Assembly (NCBI RefSeq): GCF_028290025.1
Contig: NZ_JAQGKQ010000112.1
Span: 62,001-126,000, forward strand
Direction of reading: 5' to 3'
DNA length: 64,000 nucleotides
DNA from: Cypionkella sp.
GTDB taxonomy: Bacteria > Pseudomonadota > Alphaproteobacteria > Rhodobacterales > Rhodobacteraceae
Below the pieces are notes generated by a model. The model was given only the letters and a program-made list of their open reading frames with translations. It searched no databases and was not told the DNA's origin. This document shows, in pieces, positions 1-8,490 of this stretch (its first letter is position 1; the number at the start of each line of letters is the position of its first letter). A program made the translations under genes and the position numbers.

Positions 1-247
1 CGCGGGATGGGAAAACGGTTATGGTCGGCTGATAAAAGTGAAACATGCCTTCGGTATCGAAACCCGTTACGGCCATCTTTCGCAGATCAGGGTAGAAGTT
101 GGTCAAAAGGTATCGCGCGGCGACCGTATCGGTGATATGGGCAACTCGGGCCGCTCGACTGGCACGCATCTTCACTATGAGATCCGTATCGGCGGATCAG
201 CTATAAATCCGATGACCTTTATAAAGGCAGCGAACAATGTTTTCTAA
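1..247 (+). CDS. M23 (LytM-type) metallopeptidase, 3' part only
   Basis: The reading frame is open from the left edge and stops at 247, so only about the last 80 residues of a peptidoglycan endopeptidase are present. The visible part holds the conserved M23 core: a YGHLSQ stretch with the first active-site histidine, the turn GDMGNSGRSTG, and the Zn/catalytic motif THLHYEIR. M23 enzymes cut peptide cross-links of murein in the periplasm. Its stop overlaps the start of the bactofilin gene by 11 bases. Bactofilin plus M23 pairs occur in other alphaproteobacteria (for example the Caulobacter bactofilin/LmdC type), where the scaffold places the hydrolase. The N-terminal membrane or coiled-coil part lies outside the window. 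Confidence 0.9.
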   Translation, partial: AGWENGYGRLIKVKHAFGIETRYGHLSQIRVEVGQKVSRGDRIGDMGNSGRSTGTHLHYEIRIGGSAINPMTFIKAANNVF

Positions 248-746
248 AAGCCGCATCAACGAACCGGGCCCAAAAGCGGGCGAAACTGATAAGCCCAAAG
301 CGCCGGAGGCACCTGTGACGAAACCTTCAACCGAATTCAGCCCCTCGGCGCCCAAGGGCAAAGTTGCGGCTTCGGTGCTATCCGCAGATCTGACCGTGGT
401 GGGCAATCTGCGCACCACTGGCGATATTCAGGTCGAAGGCACAGTTGAGGGCGATATCCGCGCGCATCTGCTAACCGTAGGCGAAACCGCCACCATCCGT
501 GGCGAGATTGTAGCCGATGATATCGTGGTCAATGGCCGGGTTATTGGCCGGGTACGCGGCTTGAAAGTGCGGCTGACCTCGACCGCGAAGGTCGAAGGCG
601 ACATCATTCACAAGACCATCGCCATTGAGAGCGGCGCGCATTTTGAAGGCTCGGTGCAGCGTCAGGATGATCCGTTATCGACGGGTCGCACGCCAGCACC
701 GGTTAGCCGGATTGTGCAAGCTCCGGCGTCTAGCGAAGAATCCTAA
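237..746 (+). CDS. Bactofilin (polymer-forming cytoskeletal protein)
   Basis: This 169-residue protein has a flexible, Pro/Lys-rich N-terminus (about residues 1-45). A bactofilin (DUF583) right-handed beta-helix follows at about 48-145, with the short repeated turns typical of the family (VEGTVEGDI, IRGEIV, VNGRVIGRV, VEGDI). A Pro/Ser-rich tail ends it. Bactofilins polymerise without nucleotide and act as scaffolds for cell-wall enzymes at the inner membrane. The start codon lies inside the end of the M23 peptidase gene, so the two are probably translationally coupled. The length is normal for alphaproteobacterial bactofilins. Confidence 0.9.
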   Translation: MFSKSRINEPGPKAGETDKPKAPEAPVTKPSTEFSPSAPKGKVAASVLSADLTVVGNLRTTGDIQVEGTVEGDIRAHLLTVGETATIRGEIVADDIVVNGRVIGRVRGLKVRLTSTAKVEGDIIHKTIAIESGAHFEGSVQRQDDPLSTGRTPAPVSRIVQAPASSEES

Positions 747-757
747 GCCTCAGACAA

Positions 758-2221
758 GTGACCGAGATTGAGATGACCGCACGGGTATCGGGGGCAACCT
801 TGGTGCCCGTTGCTATTTGTGCGCCCGAACATCGGCAAGCGATTCTGTGGGCGGCGATATTGGCCTCGTCGATGGGGTTTATAGACTCGTCAGTGACGGC
901 GAACGCTTTGCCAGCAATGCGCGCGTCGCTGGCGGCGAGCCTGCCGCAAGCGCAATGGTTCAGCGGGATTTACCTGTTGGCGCTAACCTCGCTGATCTTG
1001 GTCGGTGGCGCGTTGGGGGATCGCTTTGGCACGGCGCGCGGCTTTGGCATGGGCATTATTCTGTTCGTGGTCAGCTCGTTAGGTTGCGCGCTGGCGATCA
1101 GTCCTGCGACGATGATCGTGGCGCGCGGTTTGCAAGGTGTCGCGGCTGCGCTGATGGTGCCGGGGTCGATGGCGATTATTGGCCGGGCCTTCCCACGCGA
1201 AGAACGCGGTGCCGCCTTGGGGCTGTGGGCTGCGGCATCTATTGCCACGGCTTCGGCAGGACCGATCTTGGCGGGGCTGTGCTTGATGGTCGATCCGGTG
1301 TCTGGCTGGCGCTGGATTTTCGCGCTGAACCTGCCGCTGGGCGGGATTTCGCTGTGGCTGCTGGCGCGATTTGCGTTGGCCGATCAGGGCCGCCCCGGTG
1401 TTCCGATTGACTACATCGGTGCAGCCTTGGCGACTTTAGGCTTCGGTCTGGTCGCCTATGGTCTGAGCGCCGAAACCGGAGAATCGCTGGCGCTGATGGC
1501 GGTAGGCTTTGCGGTTCTGGCGGCGTTCATCGTATGGGAAGCGCGCTGCCCTGCGCCAATGATCCGGCTCAGCATGTTCCGGGTGCGCAGATTCTCAGCC
1601 ATCAACCTCGCGACGTTCCTGTTGTATTTCGCGGTGACGGGCATCGGGTTCTACCTGCCGATGACCGCTGTTTCGGCTTGGGGCGCGGATGCTTTGGCGA
1701 TGGTAGCGGCCTTCCTGCCGGGCGCGCTGATGATCGCTACGCTCTCGACCCGAATGGGCAAGCTGGCGGATCGGCTTGGCCCGGCGCGGTTTTTGGTCTG
1801 CGGCGCTGTGTTGGTGGCTTTGTCGCAAGCAGGCTTGGCGATGACCGCGCATGAGGCGCTTTATTGGACCCGCGCCGTGCCGCTGATGTGGCTGTCGGGG
1901 TTTGGCATGGCGCTGCTGGTGGCACCGCTGACGACGGTCGTGATGACTTCTGCTACCGACGCCGATCAAGGGGCCGCGTCTGGGATTAACAACGCCGTGG
2001 CGCGGGCGGCGAGTTTGCTGGCGATTGCGCTGATGGGGCGGATGGCGGCGTCTGGTTATGGTGCCATCGGGGCGGACATGCCGGGGTTTGGCGTGATCGC
2101 CGCCACACCCGCGCATATCGCAGCGACAGGTGCGGGCTTCTCACATATCGCAGGCTTGGCGGCTATTGCGTCGCTTGCGTCGGCGCTGGTATCGGCTTGG
2201 GGTCTTCGTAAGCCGCGCTGA
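758..2221 (+). CDS. MFS drug/solute exporter, 14-TM EmrB/QacA type
   Basis: The 487-residue protein is almost entirely hydrophobic, with about 14 membrane segments, as in the DHA2 (EmrB/QacA) branch of the major facilitator superfamily. Visible motifs are GDRFGTARGF (loop 2-3, about residue 87) and RGLQGVAAALMVPGSMAIIG (segments 4-5). It would export drugs or metabolites across the inner membrane by proton antiport; the substrate cannot be read. The given start is GTG at 758; an in-frame ATG at 773 is an equally good start. It lies 11 bases after the bactofilin stop and ends head to head with prfB, with one base between the two stops. Confidence 0.88.
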   Translation: MTEIEMTARVSGATLVPVAICAPEHRQAILWAAILASSMGFIDSSVTANALPAMRASLAASLPQAQWFSGIYLLALTSLILVGGALGDRFGTARGFGMGIILFVVSSLGCALAISPATMIVARGLQGVAAALMVPGSMAIIGRAFPREERGAALGLWAAASIATASAGPILAGLCLMVDPVSGWRWIFALNLPLGGISLWLLARFALADQGRPGVPIDYIGAALATLGFGLVAYGLSAETGESLALMAVGFAVLAAFIVWEARCPAPMIRLSMFRVRRFSAINLATFLLYFAVTGIGFYLPMTAVSAWGADALAMVAAFLPGALMIATLSTRMGKLADRLGPARFLVCGAVLVALSQAGLAMTAHEALYWTRAVPLMWLSGFGMALLVAPLTTVVMTSATDADQGAASGINNAVARAASLLAIALMGRMAASGYGAIGADMPGFGVIAATPAHIAATGAGFSHIAGLAAIASLASALVSAWGLRKPR

Positions 2222-2222
2222 C

Positions 2223-3350
2223 TTAATCCTCGTAATTGGCCTCAGCGCGCGATTTGCCCGCCACGTCCATCGCCAAAGTCGCCGCCATGAACTTATCGAG
2301 GTCACCGTCCAGAACGCCGCCGGTGTCGCTGGTCTCATGCCCGGTGCGTAGGTCTTTCACCATCTGATAGGGCTGCAAAACGTAAGACCGGATCTGGTTG
2401 CCCCAGCCCGCATCGCCCTTGGCATCGTGCTGCGCGTTGATGGATGCGTTGCGCTTATCAAGCTCCACCTGATACAGCCGCGAGCGCAAAGCGTTCATGC
2501 AGGCTTCGCGGTTTTGGTGCTGCGATTTCATCGAGCTGGTCACCACGATATTGGTCGGCAAGTGGGTGATCCGCACCGCCGAGTCGGTGGTGTTGACGTG
2601 CTGCCCACCAGCGCCGGAAGATCGGTATGTGTCGATGCGAATATCGCGGTCGGGAATGTCGATTTCGATATTGTCATCGACCACAGGGTAAACCCAGACC
2701 GAGGCGAATGAGGTCTGACGTTTGTCGGCAGAGCCATAAGGGCTGATCCGCACCAGACGATGCACACCGGATTCCGATTTCAGCCAGCCGTAGGCGTTCA
2801 GGCCGGTAATCTTGTAACCAGCGGATTTAATGCCGGTCTCATCGCCTGCACTTTCCGACTGCAACTCAACCTTGTAGCCCTTTTTCTCGGCCCAACGCAC
2901 ATACATCCGCGCCAGCATACTTGCCCAATCGCAAGATTCAGTGCCGCCCGCGCCTGCGTTAATCTCCAAGAACGTGTCGTTGCCGTCAGCCTCGCCATTC
3001 AGCAAAGCTTCTAGCTCTTTGGTGCCCGCCAGATCGACCAGCGCCTTCAAAGCCTCCTCGGCCTCGGTGATGATTTCCTCATCGCCCTCGGACTCGCCCA
3101 GTTCGATAAGCTCGACATTGTCGCGCAAGCCGCTTTCGATCAGCCGATAGGTTGAGATTTGCTCGATCAAACCCTGCCGTTCGCGCATCAGTTTCTGCGC
3201 CTTAGCGGGGTCGTTCCACAGGTCGGGCGCCTCAATCATCGCGTCGAATTCTTCCAACCGATGCGCCGCCGTCTCCCAATCCATCCGCTGCCCTAACAGG
3301 CGCAGAGATTTGGTGATGGCATCGACATTATATTGCGTCTCGGTGCGCAT
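2223..3350 (-). CDS. prfB: Peptide chain release factor 2
   Basis: This 375-residue class I release factor reads UGA/UAA stop codons. The GGQ motif (SGAGGQHVNTTDSAV, about residue 240-250) enters the peptidyl-transferase centre. The anticodon-like region reads ISPYGSADKRQTSF, so the tripeptide is SPY where E. coli RF2 has SPF. The gene is one uninterrupted frame: the autoregulatory +1 frameshift seen in many bacterial prfB genes is absent, which I believe is common in alphaproteobacteria. The start MRTETQYN agrees with family length. It lies downstream of the PBP1A gene on the same strand, separated by a palindromic element. Confidence 0.95.
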   Translation of the reverse strand: MRTETQYNVDAITKSLRLLGQRMDWETAAHRLEEFDAMIEAPDLWNDPAKAQKLMRERQGLIEQISTYRLIESGLRDNVELIELGESEGDEEIITEAEEALKALVDLAGTKELEALLNGEADGNDTFLEINAGAGGTESCDWASMLARMYVRWAEKKGYKVELQSESAGDETGIKSAGYKITGLNAYGWLKSESGVHRLVRISPYGSADKRQTSFASVWVYPVVDDNIEIDIPDRDIRIDTYRSSGAGGQHVNTTDSAVRITHLPTNIVVTSSMKSQHQNREACMNALRSRLYQVELDKRNASINAQHDAKGDAGWGNQIRSYVLQPYQMVKDLRTGHETSDTGGVLDGDLDKFMAATLAMDVAGKSRAEANYED

Positions 3351-3424
3351 GATTGGGACTTCCTAACAGATCGTATGTAGCGGGCGTGATAGCGTGATGG
3401 GCTCGGCGCGGCAAGCGTCGCAAA

Positions 3425-3510
3425 AGTGGTTTGCGTTTATCCTGAATCAGAATTCACCCTAAGAGTGGTCGAATTCTGATGTTCTTGCACTGGATGAAAC
3501 GTAAACCACT
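3425..3510. repeat. Nested palindromic element (MITE-like or terminator)
   Basis: Outer arms AGTGGTTTGCGTTTATCC (3425-3442) and its near-perfect inverted copy (3492-3510) flank inner arms TCAGAATTC (3447-3455) and GAATTCTGA (3471-3479). The central loop is 15 bases. The unit is 86 bp and its right arm abuts the PBP1A stop codon at 3511. On the minus strand the outer stem is followed by only four T residues, so it could act as a weak terminator after PBP1A. The long nested symmetry is also typical of small dispersed palindromic repeats. Confidence 0.7.
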
Positions 3511-6078
3511 CTAATACAGCCCGCCCGAGGAAAGCGTACCGAAATTGGCCTTTTTCGGCACCGATTTCGTCTGACCGTCCGAAGTGGTTATGGTGTCGCT
3601 GCCGCCCAGATCGCTTTCGCCATTGGCAAACAGCGGCAGGTTCGAACCCATCGCAAAGCCGCCGTCAATGATCTCACCCAAGGCGAACAAAGGCTCCTCG
3701 CCCTCGCGGAAATATTCGGCAACCACATTCGCACCCGAGGCATCGGGGCCAAGCAGCGCGCCGGTGAAGCGGTCGATATTCTGGAAATAGCCACCCGGAG
3801 GGACTTTGAACGTGGTGCCACCCCGGCGCTTAACCACTTCTTTCATAAATTCCTGAAAGATCGGCACGCACAAGGTGCCACCAAACGCTCCCGGCCCCAA
3901 GGTGCGCGGCTGATCAAACCCCATGTAGCAACCTGCCACCGTGTTGGATGTATAGCCAATGAACCACACGTCTTTCGCGTCATTGGTGGTGCCAGTCTTG
4001 CCCGCCACCGGAACCGGCAGCTTGACGCCCGTGCCCGAGCCGCGCTGAATAACGCCCTGCATCATCGAGGTCAGCTGATAGGCGGTGATCGCATCCATCA
4101 CTCGTTCACGGTTGCTGTCGATTGTCACGCCATCGCCTTTCGGCAGACGCGGCGAGTTGCAATCCTCGCATTTGCGCTGATCGTGGCGATAAATCGTCTT
4201 GCCGTAGCGGTCTTGCACCCGGTCAACCAGCGTTGGCTCCACCCGCTCGCCACCGTTGGCGAACATCGCATAGGCGGCGACCATCTTGTAAAGCGTGGTT
4301 TCCTGCGCGCCCAAAGCGTTAGCGAGGAAGGGCTGCATCGGTTTGTAAACGCCAAACTTTTCGGCGTAGGTTGCCACCAGCGGCATCCCAATTTCCTGCG
4401 CGATCCGTACCGTCATCAGGTTCCGCGATTGCTCAATCCCAGTCCGCATCGGGGTTGGCCCGTAGAATTTGTTGGTGGAATTCTTCGGTGTCCACAGCCC
4501 TTGCGGGGTTTCCACCTCAATTGGAGCGTCAACGATGATGGTCGCCGGGGTGAAACCCGAATCCAACGCCGCCGCATAGACGAACGGCTTGAAGCTGGAG
4601 CCCGGCTGACGCGTCGCTTGAGTTGCGCGGTTGAACACCGAAGACTGATAGCTGAAACCACCCTGCATCGCCATGACGCGGCCAGTGTTGACGTCCATCG
4701 CCATGAAGCCGCCCTGCACTTCCGGCACTTGGCGCAGCGACCAGCGCACAAACTCGCCGGTTTTGTCGTCGGTAATTTGGCGCACCATCACCACATCGCC
4801 AACATCGACCAGATCGGCAGGCACGCGGGCTTTCTTGCCCAGCTTGCCGCCCTCGAGCCGCTTACGCGCCCAAGTGACATCGGTCGCAGGGATTTCCTGC
4901 ACACCGTCAACGCCCTCGATACCAACCTCGGCGGTCTTATCGCCGAGCGAAAGCACCACAGCGACATGCCAGCCCGTCACGTCGCGCGGCATGTCTTTAA
5001 CCTCGGACAAGGCTTTGCGCCAAGCGGCCTCGTCGCCCAAAACATCGGCGGTAATGGTCTTGCCGCTGCCACGCCAAACGCCCTGATTGCGGTCGTATTT
5101 CTCTAAGCCCCGGCGCAACGCGACGGCGGCGATTTCCTGCAACTCCGGGTCAGCGGTGGCACGGATCGACAGACCACCACCGAAGAATTCTTCTTCGCCA
5201 AACGTTCCCGACAACTGACGGCGGATCTCGTCGGTGAAGTAATCGCGCGGCGGTAAAGCCTCGCGGAACGCCGGGTAATCGCCGTTTTGCACCGATTTCA
5301 ACGGTTCTTCGCGCCCAGCTTTATAGGCCGCCTCGTCGATATAGCCGTTCTGAAACATTTCGTTCAGCACATAGTTCCGCCGGTTGGTCAGGCGTTCCTT
5401 TTGCGTCACCGGGTTGTAATCGCTGGGCGCTTTTGGCATCGAGGCCAAGGTCGCAGCCTCTGCCGGGCTAAGCTGATCCAGTGATTTGTTGAAATAAGTT
5501 TGCGCCGCGGCGGCCACGCCATACGAGTTCTGCCCGAGAAAAATCTCGTTCATATACAGCTCAAGGATCTTGTCCTTCGAAAGCGTCTGCTCCAGTCGCG
5601 ACGCCAGAATCAGTTCCTTGACCTTGCGTTCAACCGACCGCGAGCCATCGAGCAGGAAGTTCTTCATCACCTGCTGGGTGATCGTAGACGCCCCGCGCGC
5701 GTTCTTGCCGCGCGATTTGATCGCATCCCAAGCCGCCGAGATCATGCCCTGCACATCATAGCCGCGATGGGTGTAAAAATGCTTATCCTCGGCCGAGATG
5801 AACGCATCGCGCACCAGCACCGGAATATCTTCAATCGGCACGAACAGACGGCGTTCTTTGGCAAACTCGTCGATAATCCGGCCCTCACCCGAGTATATCC
5901 GGCTGATGGTGGGCGGCGAATAACGAGCCAAGCTGTCGTGGCTCGGAAGGTCGGCCGAATACATCCAGAACACCGCGCCAAGCGTAAGTGCGCCGAACAA
6001 CAGACCAAGCGTGATCGTCGTGAAGATGCCCCCGAAGAAAGAGCCGATAAACCTGAGCACGCTTGTCATTCCCGCCAT
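3511..6078 (-). CDS. mrcA: Penicillin-binding protein 1A, bifunctional transglycosylase/transpeptidase
   Basis: This class A PBP polymerises and cross-links peptidoglycan on the outer face of the inner membrane. In order it has an N-terminal membrane anchor (FIGSFFGGIFTTITLGLLFG), a GT51 domain (EDKHFYTHRGYD, RGASTITQQVMKNF, NEIFLGQNSYGVAAAA), an inserted OB-like region, and a transpeptidase with SSFK (SxxK), SRN (SxN) and KTGTT (KTG) motifs. I start it at 6078 (MAGMTSVL), which has CAGGG about 11 bases upstream, giving 855 residues; the frame is open to 6138 and the next ATG is at 6069. The amidase gene lies 42 bases from the open-frame start, on the same strand, suggesting a cell-wall transcription unit. 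Confidence 0.95.
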   Translation of the reverse strand: MAGMTSVLRFIGSFFGGIFTTITLGLLFGALTLGAVFWMYSADLPSHDSLARYSPPTISRIYSGEGRIIDEFAKERRLFVPIEDIPVLVRDAFISAEDKHFYTHRGYDVQGMISAAWDAIKSRGKNARGASTITQQVMKNFLLDGSRSVERKVKELILASRLEQTLSKDKILELYMNEIFLGQNSYGVAAAAQTYFNKSLDQLSPAEAATLASMPKAPSDYNPVTQKERLTNRRNYVLNEMFQNGYIDEAAYKAGREEPLKSVQNGDYPAFREALPPRDYFTDEIRRQLSGTFGEEEFFGGGLSIRATADPELQEIAAVALRRGLEKYDRNQGVWRGSGKTITADVLGDEAAWRKALSEVKDMPRDVTGWHVAVVLSLGDKTAEVGIEGVDGVQEIPATDVTWARKRLEGGKLGKKARVPADLVDVGDVVMVRQITDDKTGEFVRWSLRQVPEVQGGFMAMDVNTGRVMAMQGGFSYQSSVFNRATQATRQPGSSFKPFVYAAALDSGFTPATIIVDAPIEVETPQGLWTPKNSTNKFYGPTPMRTGIEQSRNLMTVRIAQEIGMPLVATYAEKFGVYKPMQPFLANALGAQETTLYKMVAAYAMFANGGERVEPTLVDRVQDRYGKTIYRHDQRKCEDCNSPRLPKGDGVTIDSNRERVMDAITAYQLTSMMQGVIQRGSGTGVKLPVPVAGKTGTTNDAKDVWFIGYTSNTVAGCYMGFDQPRTLGPGAFGGTLCVPIFQEFMKEVVKRRGGTTFKVPPGGYFQNIDRFTGALLGPDASGANVVAEYFREGEEPLFALGEIIDGGFAMGSNLPLFANGESDLGGSDTITTSDGQTKSVPKKANFGTLSSGGLY

Positions 6079-6180
6079 TGCGAATGGCACCCTGCCCCCG
6101 CACGCGCGCTTATACACGCGGGCGCCGGCAAAGGTCAAAACACTCTGACGCTATTCATGGCGCCAAGCGAAGTGCTGCCG

Positions 6181-7380
6181 TTATTTTAGCGGCAGCGTCC
6201 GCAACCCCGCATCTTGCTTTGCCCACGCCTTCAGCGCCAAGGCAACGGACAGCGCCATTTTCGCCCGCCAATCGGGGTCGTTCAGCCGTTTCAGATCGCG
6301 ATCCGACGACAAGAACCCCAACTCCAACAACACAGAGGGGATATCTGCCGATTTCAACACGGAAAAGCTGGCCTGTTGCCGGGGGTGGCGGTGCATTTTC
6401 AAGCCCTGCGCCTTGATCGCGGTTTCCAGCGCCAGTGCCAACCGCTCGGTTCTAGGCAAGGTATCGGTGCGCGCCATGTCCATCAATACCTCGGCCACCA
6501 GATCGTCTTGCTCGGTCAAATCTACTCCGGCGAGCAGATCATCGCGATCATGGCGTTCTGCCAGAGCCGCCGACGCCTCATCGCTGGCGTCCGCTGACAG
6601 GCTATAGATCGTCGCCCCCACCGCATCGCCCTCAGCAATCGCATCTGCGTGCAGCGAGAGAAACACGTCAGCACCCGCTTGATGCGCAATCGAAATCCGG
6701 GTTTCAAGCGGCACGAACACGTCCTCGTCCCGCGTCATCACCACCGCAAAGCCGCCGTCGCGCAGCAGGGCTTCTTTCAACTCGCGGGCAAATTTCAGAA
6801 CCAGCGTCTTCTCATTTTCACCACCGCGCTCGGCCCCCGGATCAATGCCGCCGTGACCGGGGTCCAGCACCACCACAAGCTTACCGGATTTGACCAGCGG
6901 CTTGGCCAAGACCACGGCTTGCGGCAAGGTCCAATCGGCAGGCTCTGGCAACGCCGCCAGTGCCGCAAAGTCGGCTTTTGTCGCAGGCGCTAACTGCAGG
7001 TGCACACCAACCGGGCCGTTAGTGCGCATCTCGGCAGAAGTCACCTGCATCGGTGCGGCCAATTCCAGCACCAACCGCGACCAGCCGGGGCGAAACACCC
7101 CGGCCCGCATCGCCTTGATCTGGGCGCTGCGTAGCGGCATATCCGCGAGCCCCGTCCAATCAACCTCGCGGAAATCCACCACCAACCGTGCTGGATCATC
7201 CAAAACCCGCACCCGCCACGGCACCGCTTGAGAAATCGCAAGATCAATCTGCACATCGGCGCCCGCATCGACGATCTCGGAGGCCGCAGCATCGAATTTC
7301 GCCAGCCCCGACAATACCTGCGCATCACCCGGCAAAGCCAAGCTGCAAATCAATAAAACAAGACTAAAGAATGCTTTCAT
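6181..7380 (-). CDS. N-acetylmuramoyl-L-alanine amidase (AmiC-type)
   Basis: The 399-residue periplasmic amidase splits the bond between MurNAc and the stem peptide, acting in cell separation. A signal peptide covers about residues 1-20 (FFSLVLLICSLALPGDA). An AMIN-like N-terminal domain (about 35-145) targets the septum. The Amidase_3 catalytic domain has Zn-binding motifs LDPGHGGIDPG, GGENEK, SLHADA and LLELGFLSS. It lies upstream of PBP1A on the same strand. A 225-bp gap separates it from the divergent DsbA-like gene; the gap holds a copy of the dispersed intergenic repeat next to the start codon. Confidence 0.93.
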   Translation of the reverse strand: MKAFFSLVLLICSLALPGDAQVLSGLAKFDAAASEIVDAGADVQIDLAISQAVPWRVRVLDDPARLVVDFREVDWTGLADMPLRSAQIKAMRAGVFRPGWSRLVLELAAPMQVTSAEMRTNGPVGVHLQLAPATKADFAALAALPEPADWTLPQAVVLAKPLVKSGKLVVVLDPGHGGIDPGAERGGENEKTLVLKFARELKEALLRDGGFAVVMTRDEDVFVPLETRISIAHQAGADVFLSLHADAIAEGDAVGATIYSLSADASDEASAALAERHDRDDLLAGVDLTEQDDLVAEVLMDMARTDTLPRTERLALALETAIKAQGLKMHRHPRQQASFSVLKSADIPSVLLELGFLSSDRDLKRLNDPDWRAKMALSVALALKAWAKQDAGLRTLPLK

Positions 7381-7382
7381 AT

Positions 7383-7412
7383 TGGCTTAAATATCCCCGC
7401 CGGAGGCCCCTG
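7383..7412. repeat. Dispersed intergenic repeat, short copy A (3' half only)
   Basis: The stretch TTAAATATCCCCGCCGGAGGC matches the second half of the copy at 32257-32305 (TTAGATATCCGCGCCGAAGGC) with three differences. It lies immediately upstream of the amidase start codon, in the gap between amidase and the DsbA-like gene. No coding function is seen. Confidence 0.45.
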
Positions 7413-7605
7413 CCTCTGCCTTGTTGCTATGGTTGATCGCAAGAAAAGCCACCAGATCGCGCACCATATCCATCACAATGAAGGGATCAACCTGACCCCG
7501 GCTTGATCTATCCATCACCCTGCCCCTATTGTTGCGGCCAATAGTCCCGCCTAGAAGGCGTTCGTCAACCCCGGCCGATTGCTCGGCCCAGACCGAGGTT
7601 TCCCG

Positions 7606-8352
7606 ATGCGCCTGCCCGTACTTGCTGCCCTGCTGACCTGCGCTTTTGCTGCCCCTATGCTTGCGGGTGGCGTTGATGCGATGACCGACGCCGAGCGCAC
7701 AGCGTTCCGCGCCGAGGTGAAAGCCTATCTGCTGGAAAATCCAGAAGTGCTGATGGAAGCGATGGACGTTTTGCAAAATCGGCAAGCCAAAGCCGAAGTT
7801 GCGACGGATAAGCAGTTGGTGATCGACCACAAGGCCGACCTGTTTGCGGATGCTGCGTCTTGGGTGGGCGGCAACCCGGACGGCGATGTCACCGTGGTTG
7901 AGTTTATGGATTACCGCTGCGGCTATTGCCGCAAAGCCTATCAAGAGGTCGAAGATCTGGTGAAAGCTGACGGCAATATCCGCTTGATTCTGAAAGAATA
8001 TCCGATTTTAGGCGATGCCTCGGTAGCGTCGGCGCGCTTTGCTATCGCGGTGCGGCAGTTGCACGGTGATGACGCTTACAAGAAATCCCATGACGCGCTG
8101 ATCACCCTGCGCGGCGAGCCTGATGCCGACACGCTCAGCCGACTTGCCAGCGATCTCGGTTTTGACGCTAAGTCCGTGCTGGATAAAATGGCCTCGCCCG
8201 AAGTCACCGCCGTGATCGCCCAAAACCAAGATTTGGGCAGCAAAATGTCGATCAGCGGCACCCCGACTTTTATAATCGACAGCCAAATGCTGCGCGGCTA
8301 CGTGCCGTTGGACGGTATGCAGCAAATCGTCGCGGCAGAGCGCAAAAGCTGA
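7606..8352 (+). CDS. DsbA-family thiol:disulfide oxidoreductase, periplasmic
   Basis: This 248-residue protein has a clear signal peptide (MRLPVLAALLTCAFAAPMLAGG). A helical N-terminal part follows, then a thioredoxin fold with the redox motif CGYC in YRCGYCRKAY at about residue 105. A cis-proline loop, SGTPTF, sits near residue 222. This is the Com1/DsbA-like layout of alphaproteobacterial periplasmic thiol oxidoreductases (also listed as ScsC-like). Its likely role is oxidation or isomerisation of disulfides in exported proteins. The frame is open from 7579, but the ATG at 7606 has GAGG upstream and begins the signal peptide. Confidence 0.9.
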   Translation: MRLPVLAALLTCAFAAPMLAGGVDAMTDAERTAFRAEVKAYLLENPEVLMEAMDVLQNRQAKAEVATDKQLVIDHKADLFADAASWVGGNPDGDVTVVEFMDYRCGYCRKAYQEVEDLVKADGNIRLILKEYPILGDASVASARFAIAVRQLHGDDAYKKSHDALITLRGEPDADTLSRLASDLGFDAKSVLDKMASPEVTAVIAQNQDLGSKMSISGTPTFIIDSQMLRGYVPLDGMQQIVAAERKS

Positions 8353-8370
8353 GCCGCGCGGTTAAACCCC

Positions 8371-8415
8371 TAAATCTTATCTAAAATTGTCATACTCTGT
8401 GCATAAATATCCCAC
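8371..8415. repeat. Dispersed intergenic repeat, copy B (diverged)
   Basis: After the DsbA-like stop the text reads AAATCTTATCTAAAATTG, then ATAAATATCCCACGGGGG. It shares the CTTA-n2-TAAA and ATAAATATCC blocks with the copies at 15317-15368 and 32249-32305, but the centre has diverged. A separate perfect hairpin follows at about 8428-8448 (GCATTGCT-n5-AGCAATGC). Confidence 0.4.
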
Positions 8416-8490
8416 GGGGGAAGCTGCATTGCTGCTTTAGCAATGCGGCGCGGGGATGTGAAACCCCCGCTCGCCCGATGACAAGCGGCT

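Noticed and set aside
2223-3350. Programmed frameshift in prfB
   Set aside because: The coding frame is continuous from the start codon; no internal in-frame UGA with a slippery CUU site is present.
4183-5106. 307-codon open frame on the plus strand
   Set aside because: It lies antisense to the PBP1A transpeptidase region; His/Arg-rich shadow of a GC-rich gene.
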